A DNA stretch of 39,744 nucleotides from Streptomyces sp. NWU339 (GTDB taxonomy: Bacteria > Actinomycetota > Actinomycetes > Streptomycetales > Streptomycetaceae): assembly GCF_003143855.1 (NCBI RefSeq), contig NZ_QFRK01000052.1, positions 1 to 39,744 on the forward strand, written 5' to 3'. The translations under genes were made by a program, and so were the position numbers. Positions 1 to 8,252 of the stretch are shown in pieces (position 1 is the stretch's first letter; the number at the start of each line of letters is the position of its first letter). Under the pieces are notes generated by a model. The model saw only the letters and a program-made list of their open reading frames with translations. It did not search any database and was not told where the DNA came from.

Positions 1-2
1 GG

Positions 3-104
3 ATCAAGGACGGCGGACCGGGCCTCGCCGATCCACCCGGCATCCTCGACCTCTACACCTTCCGCCCCTCCCGCCGCGTCCAGGCCGAACTCCACGACGC
101 ATGA
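3..104 (+). CDS. C-terminal end of an unidentified protein (partial)
   Basis: An open frame enters from the left edge and stops at TGA 102-104, giving 33 residues ending in VQAELHDA. The codons are GC-rich at third positions, as expected for a real Streptomyces gene. Too little remains to name a family. About 170 bases without a recognisable gene follow. Confidence 0.4.
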   Translation: MKDGGPGLADPPGILDLYTFRPSRRVQAELHDA

Positions 105-278
105 CCCCGACGCCTGCCGCGTCTGTCGGCCATCGTCTGCCGACAGACGCGGCGGGCGTCCAATGAACCCGGACATTCCCGGGCACCGGGGCGGCGCCGA
201 CCTCATCAGATCCGATGGTGATCGATGACAGGGTTTGACGACAGATAGGGTCCGTTCCTCCACGCGGAGAGGGCCCCG

Positions 279-581
279 ATGGCGAACCTGATCTACAAGC
301 GGGTCTCGACCGACCAGCAGTCGACCGCCTGGCAGAACCTCGTCCTGGACGAGGCCGGAATCGAAGACCCGGTCGTCCTCGAGGAAGGCACCGGCACCTC
401 CAGCTGCCCCCACCCCCTCCAGCGCCCGAAGTTCAGTGCGCTCCTGGTCTACGCGTGGCCGGGCGACAGCATGTCGTTGATGGAAGTGGGCACGGGGCCG
501 CTCCTGTGCTGCTGCAGGCGGGCGCACCATGCGCCCCTTTGGACGCTTGCCGGGTATCACCACGCCGAGCGCCGCAAGTAG
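279..581 (+). pseudogene. Serine recombinase (resolvase/invertase) N-terminal remnant
   Basis: The first 65 or so residues resemble the start of a resolvase/invertase catalytic domain: MANLIYKRVSTDQQST carries the Y-x-R-V-S-T-x-x-Q pattern with the nucleophilic serine at residue 10, followed by RQNL-like and RPKFSALLVYAWPGD segments. Homology fades after about position 475 and the frame stops at 581. The rest of the catalytic domain and the DNA-binding tail are absent, so this is a truncated, inactive remnant of a mobile-element recombinase. A full resolvase would be around 180-200 residues. Confidence 0.7.
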
Positions 582-796
582 CCGCGGCCCCGCGACTGTC
601 CGGGCGGATGGGAGGCTCCGGCGCGGTGCGGGACCCCGCGCACCCCGGTCAGTCCACGCGAGTTTTGCGCGCGCCCTGCCCATCGCCCCGGGGGCTTGCC
701 ACCACCGCACGAGCCCAGCGCCACGGTAGCGCCGGGGGCTGTCGCGGCACACCGTGTGAACGCGTCGGTGAACCCGGCGGCGGATCGTGACGCTTT
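582..796. other. Gap with no recognisable gene
   Basis: Between the decayed resolvase and the TetR gene only short overlapping frames with no family resemblance are present. This is likely degraded resolvase-flanking DNA plus the 3' flank of the regulator gene. Confidence 0.5.
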
Positions 797-1477
797 TCAG
801 TCACGGCGGTGAGAGCTCGGGGCGGGCCGGTGTCCGGAGCGGTGCGGCGGATGAGCGGAGGCGTCCGTGCCCGGCGCGTGGTCCGAAGCGGTGGCTGCGG
901 AATGAATTCCGGCCAGGGTGACCGTGACGAGACGGAGCACCGCGGCCCGGGACGGCAGGCCGCCGGCCGCGGTGAGGGCGTGCAGGCAGTAGCTTGCGAG
1001 CTCTCCGGGCGCGATGTCGCCGCGGACGCTGCCGTCGCGTGCGCCGTCGGCCAGCAACTCCTCGATCATGTTGTGGAGCTGCCCCTGGGCCTGGGCAACC
1101 TGCGGGTCGCGGTGCAGGAAGGCCGCCAGACCGCTTTCGTGGTGGCGACTCCTGGTGTCGTGCATGAGGAGGGCGAAGGCCCGCAGCACGGCTTCGAGCC
1201 GCTCACCGGCATCCGCGCTCCGGTCGCGGACCCGCACCAGGTGCTCGAGGTGGTGGCTGATCTGGCGCTCGTGCCAGGCGAGCAGGATCGACTCGACGTC
1301 CGGGAAGTACTTGTACAGCGTGGCGCGCCCGATTCCGGAGTCCTTGGCGATCCGCGACATCGTCACCGACGCGAGCCCGCGTTCTGCGACCAGCGCCGCG
1401 GTGGCGTCCAGCACGGCGGCGCGTACGGCGGCTCGGTGCGCGTCGATCGTCTCGGTCCACAGTTTGGGCACGGCCAC
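797..1477 (-). CDS. TetR/AcrR-family transcriptional regulator
   Basis: A 226-residue protein with an N-terminal TetR-type helix-turn-helix. Residues about 20-65 contain VLDATAALVAERG followed by VTMSRIAKDSGIGRATLYKYF, the classic recognition-helix pattern. The rest is an alpha-helical ligand-binding and dimerisation domain with no identifiable ligand. The C-terminus is rich in His, Arg and Ser and may be disordered. The gene is divergent from the DUF2218 gene starting at 1641, with a 163-bp intergenic region holding short dyads, so it most likely represses that neighbour and itself. The inducer cannot be predicted. Confidence 0.85.
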   Translation of the reverse strand: MAVPKLWTETIDAHRAAVRAAVLDATAALVAERGLASVTMSRIAKDSGIGRATLYKYFPDVESILLAWHERQISHHLEHLVRVRDRSADAGERLEAVLRAFALLMHDTRSRHHESGLAAFLHRDPQVAQAQGQLHNMIEELLADGARDGSVRGDIAPGELASYCLHALTAAGGLPSRAAVLRLVTVTLAGIHSAATASDHAPGTDASAHPPHRSGHRPAPSSHRRD

Positions 1478-1500
1478 AGCCTACATTCCGCTACATCCAC

Positions 1501-1538
1501 GACACCATGTATTGACGAAGACACAATGTCTCGATAAT
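1501..1538 (+). promoter_or_regulatory. Probable TetR operator and promoter of the DUF2218 gene
   Basis: Two similar dyads occur 19 bp apart: GACACCATGTA (1501-1511) and GACACAATGTC (1520-1530). The second is a GACA-N3-TGTC inverted repeat. A TTGACG box (1512-1517) and GATAAT (1533-1538, 15-bp spacer) overlap them. A repressor bound to the dyads would block this promoter. Inference from layout; the spacer is short. Confidence 0.5.
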
Positions 1539-1640
1539 CCTGGCGGCGGTGCGCTTCCGGCCACCGTCGCGGTGGAAGGGCGGTCATGCCCCACCCGACC
1601 GGTTCGCTTCCCTGATCCGTCCCTTTGCGAAGGAAACGTC

Positions 1641-2291
1641 ATGCTGAGCGCCGAAGCCCGCGTCTCGACCGACCGCCCGAGCCGGTATCTCATCCAGCTC
1701 TGCAGGCACTTCTCCCGCACGGGCCGTCACCTCGGTCACCGGCCCCGCGCCCATCTCGGCGGTGACGCGCAGACGCTGAGCGCGATGCGGGCCGTGGCGG
1801 CACAGGCCCGGGTCGACTGGTTTGAGACCGAAGGCAGCGTCAGCCTCCCGTGGGGCACGATCGCTCTGCAGGCCGCACCGGGTGTCCTGATGCTTCGGGT
1901 CGAGGCCGCGGGCGAGGAGAATCTACGGCGGCTGCAGGCCCTGGTGGCCGGACACGTGGAGCGGTTCGGCCGACGCGACGGACTGCGGGTGAGCTGGCAG
2001 CGGGCTGCGCCGGTCGCCGCTTCGGACGGCTCCGGCACAGCCGGGGCAGCCGGCACGACCGGGGCATCGGCAGGGACGACCGCGGGCCGGAGCCGGCGGC
2101 TGAAGCTGCTGGGCTGCGCCGCCCTCGTCGTGTTCGTCCTCGCCGCCCACCTGGGCCTGGGCGGTGCCGTGGCGGCGAACTGGCGCTGGACCGGAGGGGC
2201 TGTGGGCGCGGTCCTCGCGGCCTTCCTGGTGAAGGCGGCAGTCCTGGGCGGCTTTGCTGCCCACCGCGGCCGGGCCGCCAAGCGCCGTTAG
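1641..2291 (+). CDS. DUF2218 domain protein with C-terminal membrane segments
   Basis: A 216-residue protein. The ATG at 1641 is preceded by an AAGGA ribosome site. Residues 1-110 match the DUF2218 pattern: EARVSTDRPSRYLIQLCRHFSRTGRH, an internal beta-rich stretch, then HVERFGRRDGLRVSW. DUF2218 has no established biochemistry; members occur in siderophore, metal or regulator contexts. An Ala/Gly/Thr linker (about 120-150) leads to two hydrophobic segments near residues 152-172 and 182-205, so the protein is probably membrane anchored. It is divergent from a TetR gene and likely under its control. Confidence 0.75.
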   Translation: MLSAEARVSTDRPSRYLIQLCRHFSRTGRHLGHRPRAHLGGDAQTLSAMRAVAAQARVDWFETEGSVSLPWGTIALQAAPGVLMLRVEAAGEENLRRLQALVAGHVERFGRRDGLRVSWQRAAPVAASDGSGTAGAAGTTGASAGTTAGRSRRLKLLGCAALVVFVLAAHLGLGGAVAANWRWTGGAVGAVLAAFLVKAAVLGGFAAHRGRAAKRR

Positions 2292-2454
2292 ACGTTCCCT
2301 TCAGCGCATGGCTCTGGCCTGGACCGTGGGCGCGACGGCCTCGCGCCCGCCTTCCCCGAGGTGCGCTCCGGCGCCGCCCCGGCTGCCGGCGGGGGCCGGC
2401 GCTGGACGGAACGTCGGTGGTGTGGAGTCCGGCTGCAGCTGATCACCTGCGACG

Positions 2455-2715
2455 GCGCATACACCAAGAACGGCGGCGTGCAGGATCCGATAGCGCAGCT
2501 TTTTCGGCTCGGCGGTGGTCAACTCGCCCTCCGGCAGCCGGGTCTGGGTCCAGGCGAGCAGGTAGGTGGTGGTCAGGGTGAGCTGAAGCCGTGCTTGGTT
2601 GAGGGCGAAGTGGCGGGAGGGGAAGCGACCCAGGCCGGTGCTTTTGCCGCTGGGGGCACCCTTGGACGGAGTCTGGGGGAGGATGCGGTCCTCGACACGG
2701 GCGTGCCCGCGATGG
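2455..2715 (-). pseudogene. IS1380-family transposase C-terminal remnant
   Basis: On the minus strand the frame reads HRGHARVEDRI, then GLGRFPSRHFALNQARLQLTL, LLAWTQTRLPEGELTTAEP and KKLRYRILHAA. This is the conserved end of IS1380-type transposases of actinobacteria. The upstream catalytic part is missing. An 11-codon insertion between DRI and GKSTGLGR corresponds to the short repeat at 2650-2681. No terminal repeats were found, so the element is a fragment. Confidence 0.7.
2650..2681 (-). repeat. 32-bp short repeat inserted in the IS1380 remnant
   Basis: The stretch begins CTGGGGGCACC and ends CTGGGGGAG on the plus strand. It resembles 16168-16200 and, more loosely, 17374-17400. All three lie inside minus-strand reading frames in the same orientation. 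It adds about 11 codons to the transposase frame relative to the expected DRI-GK-TGLGR run. Confidence 0.5.
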
Positions 2716-3220
2716 CTACGAGGCCCCGATTGCGCCCTCCGGATCGCGGGTGCACTGGGCCATGACCGACGTCATGGCCCGCTGTCCGACCGGAACGTCG
2801 GCTCCGGCCTGGCGCGAGGCAGATTCTGCGCGGACATGACGATGCAACCACTGATCGACGGAATCGCCGAACACGAGCAGCCGTGCCTTTCGAAGGCCCA
2901 AGGGGACGTTGCCAGTGCGGCACACCCTCGTCCGTGGAGGCGGCGACAGGCGCCCTTGCGGATGCACCTTTCCGCGCTGCCGAACGCCACGACGTCGAGC
3001 GGCACGTCAGCCGCCCCTGCTCTCGCTGACCCACCGCTGCACGAGCGTCGCGGAGCAGCACCCGGGCGCCATGAGCGTCCACTCGTGACCAGCCTCAGCA
3101 GTTTCTCGAAGCCCTCGACGAGGATCCGCTGCCCAGCATGGCCGGGTGTTGTCGATCTGGGGCTGCCGGGGCTCCTGACCACTGGGGTGCCGGACGTCCG
3201 GACCGCCCGTCGCACACCAG
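2716..3220. other. Gap with decayed sequence only
   Basis: Several overlapping frames are open here because of the high GC content, but none has a family signature. Minus-strand phrases such as ARLLVFGDSVDQWLH and RILVEGFEKLLRLVTSG look protein-like but are short and lie in different frames. Probably remnants of one or more lost genes. Confidence 0.4.
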
Positions 3221-3221
3221 A

Positions 3222-3243
3222 GAATGTGACGCCTGCTACATTC
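3222..3243. promoter_or_regulatory. Inverted repeat and -10 box just upstream of the ChrB-domain gene
   Basis: GAATGT (3222-3227) and ACATTC (3238-3243) form a perfect 6-bp inverted repeat with 10 bp between. TACATT (3237-3242) is also a plausible -10 box, 7 nt before the GTG start at 3250. With no clear ribosome site, the message may be leaderless and the repeat may be an operator overlapping the promoter. Confidence 0.4.
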
Positions 3244-3249
3244 ACCGAT

Positions 3250-3816
3250 GTGGCGAACACGGAACCGACGGGCCGTTGGCTCATCCTCGTGATCAAGGTC
3301 CCCGCGGAGCCGTCCCGGCACCGTGTCGCGGTCTGGCGTGAGCTGCGCAAGACAGGTGCGCTCTCCCTCGGCCAGGGTGTGTGGGCCGTACCGGACGTGC
3401 CTGTCTTCGCGGACGGTGTCGCCCGGGCGATCGTTCTGACCGATCAGGCGGGCGGGCAGGCTGTCACCCTCAACGCCTCCGGGCGCGGTCCCGAGGACGC
3501 TGCTCGCTTCCAGGCGCTGTTCACCGCTGCCCGGTCCGAGGAATGGAAGGAGTTCCTCGCCGACTGCGGCAAGTTCGAGGCGGAGCTGGAGAAGGAGATC
3601 CGCATCGGCAAGTTCACCCTGGCCGAGCTGGAAGAGGAGGAGCAGTCGCTGGAGCGGCTGCGGCGCTGGCATCGTGACCTGACGGCCCGCGACGTGTTCG
3701 GGGCGCCGGAGGCGGCAAAGGCGGGCAAGCGGCTCAAGGAGTGCGCCGCGGCCTGCGAGGACTACGCGGAGCGCGTCTTCGCGGCTCTCCACGAGGCGGA
3801 GGCCGCCGACCGGTGA
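3250..3816 (+). CDS. ChrB N-terminal domain protein (probable chromate resistance)
   Basis: A 188-residue protein starting at GTG 3250. RWLILVIKVPAEPSRHRVAVWRELRKTGALSLGQGVWAVPD is the hallmark of the ChrB N-terminal domain, the regulatory or sensing module of chromate-resistance loci. It also resembles PaaX-type folds. Residues 95-185 are strongly charged and helical (EAELEKEIRIGKFTLAELEEEEQSLERL), probably coiled coil. The stop overlaps the MFS gene start (GTGA, 3813-3816), so the two are translationally coupled. The frame is open far upstream, but the domain homology begins here. Chromate specificity is inferred from the family. Confidence 0.75.
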   Translation: MANTEPTGRWLILVIKVPAEPSRHRVAVWRELRKTGALSLGQGVWAVPDVPVFADGVARAIVLTDQAGGQAVTLNASGRGPEDAARFQALFTAARSEEWKEFLADCGKFEAELEKEIRIGKFTLAELEEEEQSLERLRRWHRDLTARDVFGAPEAAKAGKRLKECAAACEDYAERVFAALHEAEAADR

Positions 3817-5006
3817 GCAGGACGACTTCGGCGGCCCCGGCCCGGCAGATGTGGCCGCTGTACGCGGCCGGGTTCACCACGGCCTTCGGCGCGCACGGCA
3901 TCGCCGCGAACCTCGGCGGCTTCTCCACGGACGCGGTCACCTCGCTGCTGGTGCTGGGCGGGCTGCTCGCCCTGTACGACGGCGCCGAAGTACTCCTCAA
4001 GCCGGTCTTCGGCGCCCTCGCCGACCGGATCGGTGCCCGCCCGGTACTGCTGGGCGGTCTCGTCGCGTTCGCGGCGGCGTCCGCGCTGTACGTGGTGGCG
4101 GACAGTCCCGGCTGGCTGTGGGCGGCCCGACTTGGCCAGGGCGCCGCGGCCTCCGCCTTCTCGCCCTCCGCGTCCACGCTGGTGGCCCGGCTCAACCCGG
4201 CGGCCAAGCACGGCCGCGCCTTCGGCAGCTACGGCTTCTACAAGTCCATCGGCTACACGCTCGGCCCGCTGCTCGGTGGTGTCCTGGTCTGGGGCGGCGG
4301 TCTGCGGCTGTTGTTCGCCGTCCTCGCGGTGCTCGGCGCGGCGGTCACCGTCTGGGCCGCGCTCGCCGTTCCCGTCGTGCCGCCGCTGCCGAAGGCCCGG
4401 CAGACGGTGCTGGACCTGGCCCGGCGGCTCGCCGACCCGGCCTTCCTGGCCCCGACCGCTGCGCTCGCCGCGGCGACCGCCGCCCTCTCGGTCGGTGTGG
4501 GCTTCCTACCCGTCTCCGGCCGCGCTGCCGGGCTGGGCACGGTGGTCACCGGGGCCGTGGTGTCGGTGCTCGCCGCATGCGCCGCCGTCGTGCAGCCGCG
4601 CGCTGGGCGGGCCCTGGACGAGGGACGCCTCACGACCCGCTCCGGTCTCGCCGTGGGACTCTCGGCCACCACGGCCGGTCTGGCCTGTGCCATGCTGCCC
4701 GGCCTCACCGGTGTCCTGCTGGGGGCCGCCCTGATCGGCGCCGGCACGGGTCTGATCACCCCGCTGGGCTTTGCCGCCCTGGCCTCGTCGACCCCTCAGG
4801 AGCGCCTGGGCCAGACCATGGGTGCCGCAGAACTCGGACGCGAACTCGGCGACGCAGGTGGCCCGTTGCTGGTCGCCGCCGTTGCTTCCCTCGCCACGCT
4901 GACCTATGGCTTCGCCGCGCTCGGGCTTCTCATCGGGGCGGGTGCGGTGGTGGCGTTCGCCCACCGCCGCTCGGTGCCGGCCGAGCCCGTGGCCGGGACT
5001 GAGTAG
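3813..5006 (+). CDS. MFS efflux transporter coupled to the ChrB-domain gene
   Basis: A 397-residue membrane protein with 11-12 hydrophobic segments. The loop after the second segment reads FGALADRIGARPVLLGG, the major facilitator motif A. KHGRAFGSYGFYKSIGYTLGPLLGG lies before segment five, as in drug-type exporters. The GTG start at 3813 overlaps the upstream stop by 4 nt; an upstream in-frame start at 3741 would lie inside the ChrB gene and is unlikely. The pairing suggests export of chromate or another toxicant controlled by the ChrB-domain protein. The true ChrA family is unrelated, so the substrate is open. Confidence 0.8.
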   Translation: MSRTTSAAPARQMWPLYAAGFTTAFGAHGIAANLGGFSTDAVTSLLVLGGLLALYDGAEVLLKPVFGALADRIGARPVLLGGLVAFAAASALYVVADSPGWLWAARLGQGAAASAFSPSASTLVARLNPAAKHGRAFGSYGFYKSIGYTLGPLLGGVLVWGGGLRLLFAVLAVLGAAVTVWAALAVPVVPPLPKARQTVLDLARRLADPAFLAPTAALAAATAALSVGVGFLPVSGRAAGLGTVVTGAVVSVLAACAAVVQPRAGRALDEGRLTTRSGLAVGLSATTAGLACAMLPGLTGVLLGAALIGAGTGLITPLGFAALASSTPQERLGQTMGAAELGRELGDAGGPLLVAAVASLATLTYGFAALGLLIGAGAVVAFAHRRSVPAEPVAGTE

Positions 5007-5027
5007 CTGTTGTCGTACCGAACCTGA

Positions 5028-5069
5028 GGACGGCGTTTTCGCTGGTCAGGCATAGGGACGACGTTTTCG
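5028..5069 (+). repeat. Pair of 14-bp direct repeats upstream of the coiled-coil gene
   Basis: GGACGGCGTTTTCG (5028-5041) and GGACGACGTTTTCG (5056-5069) differ at one base and start 28 bp apart, 46 bp before the start codon at 5115. They could be an activator or repressor binding array. Confidence 0.45.
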
Positions 5070-5114
5070 TGGGAGCCGCGGCCTGTCGTTTCGTTGCTCC
5101 CCGGGAGGTCGCGG

Positions 5115-5375
5115 ATGCCGTCGGTTGTCGGACTGCTGGAACAGCACGAGCTCGCCGCTCGCCGTCGCGTGGACGGGCTGAGGGAGGAAGCCGACCGCAT
5201 CCAGGCCGAGCTCGCCGTGGCCGAGCAGGAATGGCAGGAGTGGGCGATTGCCCGCAGGCGGGTCGATACGGTGCCGGCTCCGGACGGCGGCAACACCGCC
5301 GACACGGAGGTCACCCCGGATCCGCAGGACGCGGACGCGCAGGCGCCCCGGGATGCGGCGAAGCCGAAGTCGTAG
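5115..5375 (+). CDS. Small coiled-coil hypothetical protein
   Basis: An 86-residue protein. The ATG at 5115 has a GGGAGG ribosome site about 8 nt upstream. Residues 5-55 (VVGLLEQHELAARRRVDGLREEADRIQAELAVAEQEW) are a continuous amphipathic helix, probably a coiled coil; the tail is acidic and disordered. I believe similar small proteins recur in Streptomyces next to a second small gene starting SVDYQRIL, as here at 5376, but I cannot name a function. Two direct repeats upstream may be regulatory. Confidence 0.55.
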   Translation: MPSVVGLLEQHELAARRRVDGLREEADRIQAELAVAEQEWQEWAIARRRVDTVPAPDGGNTADTEVTPDPQDADAQAPRDAAKPKS

Positions 5376-5664
5376 GTGCCATTGTGGCGCCAGGGGCTGG
5401 CCTGGCCGATGCTGTCGGTGGACTACCAGCGCATCCTGCAGGTGCTCACGGACTGTGTTCGGCTCGGTCAAGGGCCGCTGACCTGCCCGGAGATGGCCGC
5501 CGCGTTCGGTATGGACGTGGTGTCGGCGCGGGTGGAGGCATTGCGGTCGAAGTCCACGGAGGGGCCAACCCCCAGAAACGCCTGGTCGCCTGCGGCTGGC
5601 CGAGCCGGCGCCGGGCCGGTTCATGCTCGCCCAGGGCGTGGCCGGGCCAGGCGACGTGTCATGA
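5376..5664 (+). pseudogene. Frameshifted partner of the coiled-coil gene
   Basis: The GTG at 5376 directly follows the previous stop codon. The frame reads MLSVDYQRILQVL, then LTCPEMAAAFGMDVVSARVEALRSK, a helix-turn-helix-like arrangement. It then shifts: the expected continuation RLAEPAPGRFMLAQGVAGPGD is found in another frame near 5590-5661 and stops at 5662-5664. The two halves only join with a frameshift around 5555-5590, so the gene is probably inactive. It may have been a small DNA-binding protein working with its neighbour. Function unknown. Confidence 0.5.
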
Positions 5665-5719
5665 GCAGGGTCATCGATCAGTAGACCGTCGCCTCGGCGC
5701 TGGTGGCGCGCCGCTCCTA

Positions 5720-6634
5720 GAGATCGTCTTCAAAGGATCAGATCCAGAGGAGGATGGAGGCGATGGTGACGGTGGCCTGGTAGGACTCGCGGGTTTTGCC
5801 GTAGCGGGTGGCCAGGCCCCGCCATTGCTTGAGGCGACCGAAGCAGCGTTCGACGACGTTGCGGTGGCGGTAGGTGGTCCGGTCGAAGCCGTGTGGTCTG
5901 CCGCCGCGTTAGCCGCGTCGGTGACGGTTGGCGGTCTGATCGGCGCGTTCGGGGATGGTGTGCGGGATCCCGCGGCGGCGCGGGTAGGCGCAGATTTTGC
6001 GGGAGCCGTAACCCTTGTCGGCAATCACGTGGTCGGGGCGGGTGCGTGGCCGACCCGGGCCGGTGCGGGGAACGCGGATGGCGTCTATGACGTGCTCGAA
6101 GCAGGTGCAGTCGTCGGTGTTGCCGCCGGTCAGGACGAAGCCGAGGGGGCGTCCGCGTTCGTCGCAGGCGAGAAGGACCTTGGTGCTCAGTCCTCCACGG
6201 GATCGGCCGAGGGCGTGATCACCCGCTTCGCCCTGGTCGACTGCCCCCTTCTCCCACCCGTGGCGTGCTGGTGGGCCCGCACGATCGTGGAGTCGACCGA
6301 CACCAGCCAGTCGATGTCTCCGTCCGCGTCCTTCTCCGCCTGGATCGCCCGAAGCATGCGCGAGAACGTGCCGTCCAGCACCCACCTGCGGAAACGGGTG
6401 TAGAGGGTCTGCCAGGAGCCGTACCGTTCCGGCACGTCCCGCCGGGCCGAACCGGTCCGCAGCTTCCACACGGTGCCGTTCAGCACTACCCGGTCATCCG
6501 ACCGGGGACGGTCGGCAACCCTCGAACTCGGCAACAACCGTGACAGCACAGCCCACTCGGCATCCGACAACTCATGACGACGCACCACACCCGGCATGAT
6601 CCCGCATCGCACGATCAGCTTTGAAGGTGATCTC
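5720..6634 (-). mobile_element. IS5-type insertion sequence (two-frame type, inactive)
   Basis: Terminal inverted repeats are GAGATCGTCTTCAAAG (5720-5735) and, reverse-complemented, GAGATCACCTTCAAAG (6619-6634), matching at 14 of 16 positions. The element encloses two overlapping minus-strand transposase frames. Its right end cuts an older integrase-type transposase remnant (6636-6975), so it is the younger insertion. No certain target duplication was seen. Confidence 0.75.
5738..6597 (-). pseudogene. IS5-family transposase, two frames plus a nonsense codon
   Basis: The first frame (to 6187) has the N-terminal domain HELSDAEWAVLSRLLP and the first catalytic Asp in WLVSVDSTIVRAHQHA. The second frame continues GRSRGGLSTKVLLACDERG, then VIADKGYGSRKI with the second Asp, then VVERCFGRLKQWRGLATRY with the catalytic Glu, ending at 5738. 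A two-frame organisation is normal for this IS group and uses translational frameshifting. A TAA at 5909-5911 interrupts the second frame between RHRRG and RGGRPHGFD, before the catalytic Glu, so this copy should be dead. Confidence 0.8.
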
Positions 6635-6635
6635 C

Positions 6636-6975
6636 AGGGCGCAGCGGAGGGGACTCTGGTTCCCGATCAAGGTGCGGTCCGGGAGCTCGCGTCGGCAGGT
6701 CGCTAGCCGGCGCTCCATGAGGGAGTTACTCCGGGGCATCTGGATGCCTGTGGTGATCACCTTCGGGCCGGCGCCGGCCACCAGGGCGTCGAGGGCGGTC
6801 GTGCACTTCGCGCCGCAATCGCGGATCGGGAAGCCGGCCTCGCCGCCGGCATCCTCGAGGCCCCTGGGGAGGGGACGCCCGGGCTGCACGATCCACTGCG
6901 CGGTCGGGTGTGCGGTGGCGCCCGGGATTCGGACGCGCCTGGTCGCGTGCGCGAGGACGGCGAAGGCGTACAGCC
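6636..6975 (-). pseudogene. Integrase-core (rve) transposase remnant
   Basis: The minus-strand frame reads YAFAVLAHATRRVRIPGATAHPTAQW, then a degraded catalytic region, then MPRSNSLMERRLATCRREL and DRTLIGNQSPLRCALE. This is the middle and end of an integrase-core transposase of the same broad type as the elements at 9089 and 36367. The expected FIRDRD-like segment is altered to FPIRDCGAK. The frame is cut at its 3' end by the IS5-type element ending at 6634. Inactive. Confidence 0.7.
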
Positions 6976-6996
6976 GCGCCCCGGCCGGGGGCGGGC

Positions 6997-8001
6997 CTAG
7001 AAGAGAGCGCAGAGCAGTGCGCCGGCCCGGCTGCGCGGAAAGTCCGCCCGGGTCGTACTCTGCCGTTCGGGCGCGGGCGGGATGCCGTGCTTCTGGAGGA
7101 TCTCCCAGACGGGGCAGACGGCGGAGTGGATCTCCATCGCGGTGTTCAGCACATTCGCCGCCAGGGCCAAAGCCCCCTCCCACAGGCCCGCTTCGGCACA
7201 CGCGACGGCCTGCTGGCCCAATGCGGCCGGATCGCCGAGGTCCGCGTAGCGTACCTCGGCCAGACCCGCGCGCAGCTCCTCGAGGACCGCCTCCTGCTGC
7301 TGGATGAGGTAGGCGTAGCGCGCCGCACGGTCCGAGGTCTTGATCAGCGCGCGCAGATGCTCGGCGCTCGGCGCCCACATCAGTCCGATCCCGTCCGCGG
7401 TGCATATCTCGATCAGCTGGGACCACTCTGTCCTGCTGAAGCCGTGCAGGTTTGCCGGGAGCAGTTCCTCGGCCTGCTCCGGCACGCCCGGCGCCACGGG
7501 CCGACGCAGCCAGTCGAACAGGTCCGACCGAAACGATGCGACCGACGGGATGACGCCCTGCAGCACGGCGCTCCGGCCGAAGCCCGCCGCCAGGACCATG
7601 CTGCTGCCCGTGGGCACGGTGATGCTCTGCAGGACCTCTTTCCAGCCGAACGAGTTCATGCCCAGCGCGTCGCGGGCGATCGTCCCTGCTCAGGTGGCTC
7701 CCACTGTTGAGGAACCATCGAAGCCGACGCTCTTCAAGAACGCGTCACGCTGCCACACCTTCTGGCCGAGCGTCTGCCCGAGAGCGGCTCCGACAGCTCC
7801 TGTGGCCATGTCCTTGCGCTGCTGCGCCAGCATGGTGGCGATGACGGGCTTGGCGGTATACGCCGCCGACAAGGCCGACTGCTCGCGCAGCGTCTAGTGC
7901 ACCGACGGCACAAGAACCGATGACTTCGGCCACCACGAGTCCAGCAATCCCTCGTGGGCCCACCATGAAGACGCCGTCTTCTTCCGCTTCCCCTCACTCA
8001 T
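6997..8001 (-). pseudogene. Unidentified protein frame with two in-frame stop codons
   Basis: From ATG 8001 a single minus-strand frame of 335 codons ends at TAG 6997-6999. It is interrupted by TAG at 7894-7896 (after SSVLVPSVH) and TGA at 7690-7692 (after SSTVGAT). All three pieces share one frame: MSEGKRKKTASSWWAHEGLL, then TLREQSALSAAYTAKPVIA, then AGTIARDALGMNSFGWKEVLQ. Both junctions read smoothly, which suggests an intact ancestor with two nonsense mutations. I do not recognise the family. The C-terminal part (from ATG 7659, 220 residues) could still be made. An Ala/Gly-rich stretch (TGAVGAALGQTLGQ) might be membrane-active. Confidence 0.55.
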
Positions 8002-8252
8002 GTCCTAAGGATCTCCGACGGCTCCGACACCGCCGCACAGGTCGATAACGCTGACCTGGCCCAAGCCGGAGGCCATCCGCTCGTCTGTGCCGCGCGTAGC
8101 GAGCAGACCAATACTCATTTTCGAACTCAAGTTCCACTATGGGGAGGTGATCAACATCCCCGAACCGCAGCAGGCGCGCTCGTGGTGGCCCGAGAGCGGG
8201 CCTGCCCCGCTGAGCGGCGCGCGGGCTCGGGGGTGCGGCGTACGGTGCAGGT

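Noticed and set aside
6997..8001. Stop codons read as selenocysteine or pyrrolysine
   Set aside because: Two different stop codons (TAG and TGA) in one frame, no recognisable SECIS-like element and no such genes in the window; nonsense mutation is simpler.
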